Part shown: one piece after another, positions 3,980-8,423 of the stretch | Position numbering within the stretch: the first letter of the stretch is position 1 | How the letters are laid out: every line of letters starts with the position of its first letter | Assembly: GCA_014801065.1 (NCBI GenBank) | Contig: JAAVEX010000088.1 | Coordinates: forward strand, 5,860 to 14,282 | Reading direction: 5' to 3' | Origin: Barnesiella sp. | GTDB taxonomy: Bacteria; Bacteroidota; Bacteroidia; Bacteroidales; Muribaculaceae | DNA length: 8,423 nt | The notes under the pieces: model-generated | What the model was told of the DNA's origin: nothing | The model's input: the letters and a program-made list of their open reading frames with translations, nothing else | The model's database searches: none | Made by a program: the position numbers and the translations under genes

Positions 3980-6900
3980 ATGAAATTAGATACGTTTATT
4001 AACCGTCCGGTGCTTTCGACGGTTATCTCAATCTTTATAGTGCTTCTGGGCTTGATCGGGCTTGCTTCTCTTCCGATCACCCAGTATCCCGACATCGCGC
4101 CCCCTACCATTCAGGTGAGCACCACCTATCAGGGTGCGAACGCACAGGCCGTGCTTAACTCCGTGATCGCCCCTCTTGAAGAGGCAATCAACGGTGCGGA
4201 AGGCATGACCTACATGGAATCTACGGCCACCAACACCGGTTCGGCCACTATCAATGTCTACTTCGAGCAGGGCTTCAACCCCGACATGGCGGCTGTCGAC
4301 GTACAGAACCGTGTGGCCAAGGCGCAGAACCTTCTTCCGGCCGAAGTGACCAAAGTGGGTGTCCTCACTCAGAAACGCCAGACGTCGATGCTTCTCGGCA
4401 TAGCGCTCTATAGCGACAAGGCTGATGAATATAGCCCCGAGTTTATCGACAACTATATGAAGATCAACGTGATCCCCGTGATCCAGCGTGTGAGCGGTGT
4501 GGGTGACGTGCTCAGCTTCGGCGCCGACTACTCGATGCGTATATGGCTCAAACCCGATGTGATGGCCCAGTATATGCTCATGCCCGATGATGTCACTATG
4601 GCTCTTGCCGAGCAGAACGTTGAGGCTGCTCCCGGTGCGTTTGGCGAACAGGGCAACCAGTCGTTCCAGTACACAATGAAATATAAGGGCCGTCTCACCG
4701 ATCCCGCAGAATTTGGCAATATCGTGATCCGCGCCAACGACAACGGCGAAGTGCTCCGACTCAAAGATGTTGCGGAAATCGAGCTTGGTAAGGTGACCTA
4801 CGGATTCGGCAACTCGATCAATGGTCATCCCTCGACCATGGCGATCGTGTTCCAGACAGCAGGCTCTAATGCCACCCAGATCATCGAGGACTGTATCGCT
4901 CAGGTCAACAATATGGAAAAAGAGCTTCCCGATGGCCTGCACTTCGCAATCCCGATGAACAACAACGACTTCCTCTATGCGTCGATCGCCCATGTGATCC
5001 AGACCCTTCTGGAAGCGTTTATCCTTGTGTTTATCGTGGTGTATATCTTCCTCCAGGACTTCCGCTCAACGATTATTCCCGCCATCGCCATCCCTGTGGC
5101 GCTTATCGGTACATTCTTTGTGCTTAACCTTATCGGCTTCTCTATCAACCTTATCACCCTTTCGGCTCTTGTGCTTGCGATTGCAATTGTGGTCGACGAC
5201 GCCATTGTGGTTGTTGAGGCGGTGCATGCCAAACTCGATGTGGGCTACAAGAGCGCACGAAAAGCATCGATCGACGCAATGAACGAGATCGGCGGCGCGT
5301 TGATCTCGATCACGCTCGTCATGATGCTCGTGTTCATCCCCGTGTCGTTCATGCCGGGCACATCGGGTGTGTTCTATCAGCAGTTCGGTCTGACAATGGC
5401 TATCGCCATCGCCTTCTCGGCGCTCAACGCGCTTACGCTGTCGCCGGCTCTCTGTGCTATGTTCCTGAAACCACACAAGACAGAGGACGGTCAGGAAGTT
5501 CCGCTGAAAGATCGCATGAAAGAGGCATACTCCGAAGCAGCCGAAGCGATGAAGACTCAATATAAGAAGCGCACTTCGTTTGGTCTTCCTCCCATCGTAA
5601 CGTTCCTCTTCGTGATCGCAGCAGTGACTTTCATGGTGCTCGGATGGTATTCCGATGGCAACAAGATGCATCTGGCCATCTCGGCCACCGTGGCGCTCGT
5701 GGCGCTGATCGGAGTGTTCAGCAAGCGATTCCACGCCGGATTTGAGGCGGGCTATGGCGTGTTGCTGAAAGGTTATCGCGCTCTTACGAAATTCTTTGTT
5801 CATCATAAGATCATCTCGTTTTTGTTTGTGGCCGGGTCAATCGTGGTCCTTGTGTGGCTCATGAAGCGCACTCCTACCGCACTGGTGCCCAACGAAGACA
5901 CCGGCGTGGTGTTTGCCATGGTCGATATGCCCCCGGGAACATCGCAGGAACGCACCGCAGAGGTTATGGACCAGGTGGACAGCCTGATCCAGAAAGTGCC
6001 CGGTGTCGCTTTCAGTAACAAGATTCTCGGTTATAGCTTCTTGGCCGGACAGGGTGCGACCTACGGTACGTTTATCGTCAAGCTCAAAGATTGGTCGGAA
6101 CGCGACGCGCAGCAGAGCTCCGACAATATTATCCAGCAGCTTTATGGCTTGACCGGCAAATATATCAAGGATGGCCGCGTGATGATTTTCGCTCCTCCTA
6201 TGATTTCCGGCTACTCGGTGACCAACGGTTTCGAACTGAAAATGCAGGATAAGACCGGCGGTGATATCAATGAATTCTTCACCGTGGTGCAGACATTCCT
6301 CGGTGCGCTCAATCAGGCACCCGAAATCCAGATGGCCTACACCACATTCAACCCCACCTTCCCGCAGTATCTGGTGGATGTTGATGCCGCCAAGGCAAAG
6401 CAGGCCGGCATCTCTCCGCAGACTATACTCTCTACGCTTCAGGGCTACTACGGCGGTATGTATGTGTCGAACTTCAACCGATTCGGTAAGATCTACCGTG
6501 TGATGATGCAGGCATCGCCGGATGCGCGTGTGTCGCCTGAGACACTTTCGTCGATCAAGGTGCGCAACGGCCAGGAGATGGCTCCCATATCCAATTTTGT
6601 CACCCTCCAGCGTGTCTACGGTCCTGACCTTCTCAACCGCTTCAACATGTTCCAGTCGATCTCCGTGTCGGGTCAGCCCGCACAGGGTTACTCATCGGGT
6701 GACGCACTCGCAGCTATCGAACGAATTGCTGCCGAAGTGCTCCCACAGGGTTATGGCTATGAATATTCCGGTATGACCCGCGAGGAGGCCACTCAGACCG
6801 GCAACAACACCGCAATGATCTTCGGTCTCTGTCTGCTGTTTGTATATCTGCTTCTCTCGGCGCAGTATGAAAGCTACATTCTGCCGATGGCCGTGATCCT

Positions 6901-7366
6901 CTCGATCCCGTTCGGTCTGATGGGTACATTCATCTTCGCCGACCTGCGCGATATCTCCAATAATATCTATCTGCAGATCGCACTGATCATGCTTATCGGT
7001 CTTCTGGCCAAGAATGCGATCCTTATCGTTGAGTTTGCGCTCGATCGCCGTCGCAACGGTATGTCGGTGGTGAAGGCAGCGGTCGACGGAGCTGTGGCCC
7101 GTCTGCGACCCATCCTTATGACCTCGCTTGCACTTATCATCGGTCTGCTGCCGATGATGTTTGCCCACGGCGTAGGCGCCAACGGCAACAAGGCGCTCGG
7201 CACCGGATCGGTGGGCGGTATGTTGATCGGTATGTTGTTCCAGATCTTCATCGTGCCTGCACTCTTCGTAGCCTTCCAGTTGCTTCAGGAGAAATTTACT
7301 CCTATGAAGTGGAAAGACACCGACAATCAGGATATAGCAAAAGAGATCGAACAGTATTCCCGTTAA
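3980..7366 (+). CDS. RND efflux permease (HAE-1/AcrB type) with an enlarged TM6-TM7 linker
   Basis: This is the proton-driven inner-membrane pump of the tripartite complex, 1128 residues from the ATG at 3980 (MKLDTFINRPVLSTVIS, the normal family N-terminus). An in-frame ATG at 3869 would overlap the adaptor and add an unrelated leader, so it is rejected. Proton-relay residues are present: Asp406-Asp407 in TM4 (VVDDAIVVVE) and Lys1011 in TM10 (GLLAKNAILIVEFA). The two porter halves (about 29-335 and 630-940) show family sequences such as GSATINVYFEQG and PPGTSQERT. The family norm is about 1030-1060 residues. The excess lies between TM6 (about 473-496) and TM7 (about 611-628): a charged segment, then two extra hydrophobic stretches (537-557 and 562-580) before the usual FxxRF...Y linker. 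It begins 37 bp after the adaptor and ends 20 bp before the channel gene. Confidence 0.96.
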   Translation: MKLDTFINRPVLSTVISIFIVLLGLIGLASLPITQYPDIAPPTIQVSTTYQGANAQAVLNSVIAPLEEAINGAEGMTYMESTATNTGSATINVYFEQGFNPDMAAVDVQNRVAKAQNLLPAEVTKVGVLTQKRQTSMLLGIALYSDKADEYSPEFIDNYMKINVIPVIQRVSGVGDVLSFGADYSMRIWLKPDVMAQYMLMPDDVTMALAEQNVEAAPGAFGEQGNQSFQYTMKYKGRLTDPAEFGNIVIRANDNGEVLRLKDVAEIELGKVTYGFGNSINGHPSTMAIVFQTAGSNATQIIEDCIAQVNNMEKELPDGLHFAIPMNNNDFLYASIAHVIQTLLEAFILVFIVVYIFLQDFRSTIIPAIAIPVALIGTFFVLNLIGFSINLITLSALVLAIAIVVDDAIVVVEAVHAKLDVGYKSARKASIDAMNEIGGALISITLVMMLVFIPVSFMPGTSGVFYQQFGLTMAIAIAFSALNALTLSPALCAMFLKPHKTEDGQEVPLKDRMKEAYSEAAEAMKTQYKKRTSFGLPPIVTFLFVIAAVTFMVLGWYSDGNKMHLAISATVALVALIGVFSKRFHAGFEAGYGVLLKGYRALTKFFVHHKIISFLFVAGSIVVLVWLMKRTPTALVPNEDTGVVFAMVDMPPGTSQERTAEVMDQVDSLIQKVPGVAFSNKILGYSFLAGQGATYGTFIVKLKDWSERDAQQSSDNIIQQLYGLTGKYIKDGRVMIFAPPMISGYSVTNGFELKMQDKTGGDINEFFTVVQTFLGALNQAPEIQMAYTTFNPTFPQYLVDVDAAKAKQAGISPQTILSTLQGYYGGMYVSNFNRFGKIYRVMMQASPDARVSPETLSSIKVRNGQEMAPISNFVTLQRVYGPDLLNRFNMFQSISVSGQPAQGYSSGDALAAIERIAAEVLPQGYGYEYSGMTREEATQTGNNTAMIFGLCLLFVYLLLSAQYESYILPMAVILSIPFGLMGTFIFADLRDISNNIYLQIALIMLIGLLAKNAILIVEFALDRRRNGMSVVKAAVDGAVARLRPILMTSLALIIGLLPMMFAHGVGANGNKALGTGSVGGMLIGMLFQIFIVPALFVAFQLLQEKFTPMKWKDTDNQDIAKEIEQYSR

Positions 7367-7386
7367 ATTCCCGACAATAAAGAGAA

Positions 7387-8423
7387 ATGAAAATAAATAA
7401 ATTCATATTGCTTCCCGCGATGACAGCTGTCATGCTGTCGTCGCTCGGAAGTTGCGGTCTGTATAAAAAATATGAGACCCCCGACGACACTGCGCTGCTG
7501 AATGAATATAAGCAGGCTCAGGAAGCTCAGATCGATTCGATGGCCTACGGCAACATGCGCTGGCAGGATGTGTTCACTGATCCCGTGCTCGCCGGAATTA
7601 TCCAGCAGGCACTCGACAATAATGTCAATCTCAAGAATGCCAAGCTCAATATCGACATAGCCCAGGCACAGCTCAAAGGCGCACGTCTGAGCTACTATCC
7701 CTCGGTGGCATTAGCCCCCAACGGCGCGGGCTCGAAGGTGTTCATGGACAACGCCGGCCCGATGTCGTGGAGCTATCAGATCCCTCTTTCGGTTAGCTGG
7801 GAGGTGGATATCTTCGGCAAGCTTCTCAACACCAAGCGTGGAGCAGAGGTGGCCGTGGAGCAGAGTGAAGACTATGCCCGCGCCGTGCGCTCGCAGATCA
7901 TTTCCGGAGTGGCTAACTGCTACTATGGAATAGCTGCTATCAAGGCTCAACTCGAAGTGAGCCGGTCAACTTCCGAGATCTGGAAACAAAATGTCCAGAC
8001 CATGAAGGACTTCAAGGAGGCCGGAAACGTCACTGAGGTTGCCGTGGTTCAGAGCGAAGCACAGTATTACGGAATCCTCGCTTCGATCACTGATCTTGAG
8101 GTGAGTCTCGATGAAATGTACAATACGCTCTCGCTCCTTGTTGGCGTTATGCCTCAGAAGTGGGAGATTTCGGCTGATGCGATGCTGACAGTGCCTTCGA
8201 TCATCCGCGAGTCGGTGCCGATGTATGAACTGGCAATGCGTCCGGATGTGGCTGCTGCCGAACGTTCGATGGCGTCGGCCTACTATGCTACCAATCTGGC
8301 TCGCGCGGCCTTCTATCCCGGTCTGAATATCACTGCCAACGGCGGATTCACCAATCTGCTTGGTTCGGCTGTGATAAATCCCGGCAAGTTTTTCATCAAT
8401 CTGGCCGGCTCTCTGACCGCGCC
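7387..8423 (+). CDS. RND efflux outer-membrane channel (TolC/OprM/NodT family), lipoprotein, 3' end outside window
   Basis: The frame runs from the ATG at 7387 to the right edge without a stop: 345 complete codons, against a family norm of about 450-480. The N-terminus carries a lipoprotein signal with lipobox LGSC and lipidated Cys23. The first outer-membrane-efflux repeat is recognisable at about 58-107 (WQDVFTDPVLAGIIQQAL, then IDIAQAQLKGARLSYYPSV). The family's W-E-x-D-x-F-G motif is at 138-144 (WEVDIFG), followed by helical sequence with AxxxVxRAV-like heptads. The second repeat starts at about 285 (RPDVAAAERSMA, then LARAAFYPGLNITANGGF). The protein forms the outer-membrane exit duct of the pump and docks on the adaptor hairpin. 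With only 20 bp after the permease stop, it is almost certainly in the same transcript. Confidence 0.95.
   Translation, partial: MKINKFILLPAMTAVMLSSLGSCGLYKKYETPDDTALLNEYKQAQEAQIDSMAYGNMRWQDVFTDPVLAGIIQQALDNNVNLKNAKLNIDIAQAQLKGARLSYYPSVALAPNGAGSKVFMDNAGPMSWSYQIPLSVSWEVDIFGKLLNTKRGAEVAVEQSEDYARAVRSQIISGVANCYYGIAAIKAQLEVSRSTSEIWKQNVQTMKDFKEAGNVTEVAVVQSEAQYYGILASITDLEVSLDEMYNTLSLLVGVMPQKWEISADAMLTVPSIIRESVPMYELAMRPDVAAAERSMASAYYATNLARAAFYPGLNITANGGFTNLLGSAVINPGKFFINLAGSLTA

Noticed and set aside
4028..4993. 321-codon frame antisense to the RND permease
   Set aside because: Its translation is rich in His, Arg and Asp with no domain, a typical shadow of a strongly coding sense strand. The same applies to the antisense frame at 5066-5806.

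Overview
The window looks like a chromosomal piece of a Bacteroidales bacterium. A gut Muribaculaceae-type organism is my best guess, but that placement is inference. The support is two matches to the Bacteroidetes-type -7 promoter element (TAnnTTTG), A/T-rich leaders without a clear Shine-Dalgarno, lipoprotein signal peptides on both the efflux adaptor and the outer-membrane channel, and a formylglycine-generating-enzyme (FGE)-fold protein of the kind common in gut Bacteroidales.

Layout. Positions 1-528 hold the 3' end of an FGE-sulfatase/SUMF1-fold gene that runs in from the left. Its last ~40 codons have the design of a diversity-generating retroelement (DGR) variable region, and both catalytic cysteine positions are substituted. 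Positions 529-1107 are a gene-poor stretch with a 53-nt near-perfect hairpin (607-659), a chain of small hairpins containing REP-like heads in both orientations (709-900), a GC-rich hairpin (1025-1057), and a purine/G-rich tract with a G-quadruplex pattern and a 13-bp tandem repeat (1042-1100). Positions 1108-1887 (minus strand) encode an exported M48 zinc metalloprotease. Divergent from it, 1951-2526 encodes an unrecognised three-helix membrane protein.

The right two thirds is an RND tripartite efflux operon on the plus strand: lipoprotein periplasmic adaptor (2695-3942), inner-membrane HAE-1 type permease (3980-7366) and lipoprotein TolC/OprM-type channel (7387 to the right edge, incomplete). 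Gaps are 37 and 20 bp, so co-transcription is likely. Upstream are a perfect -7 box (2577-2584), a 16-bp perfect palindrome in the position of an activator or operator site (2540-2555), and a ~100-nt leader with a GAAA-tetraloop hairpin. No regulator gene adjoins the operon on its left.

The three efflux proteins should form one envelope-spanning, proton-driven pump; substrates cannot be read from the sequence. The most unusual points are the DGR-like C-terminus of the left gene (no reverse transcriptase or template repeat in the window), an enlarged permease with two extra predicted membrane segments between TM6 and TM7, the palindrome just upstream of the efflux promoter, and the hairpin-rich repeat region.
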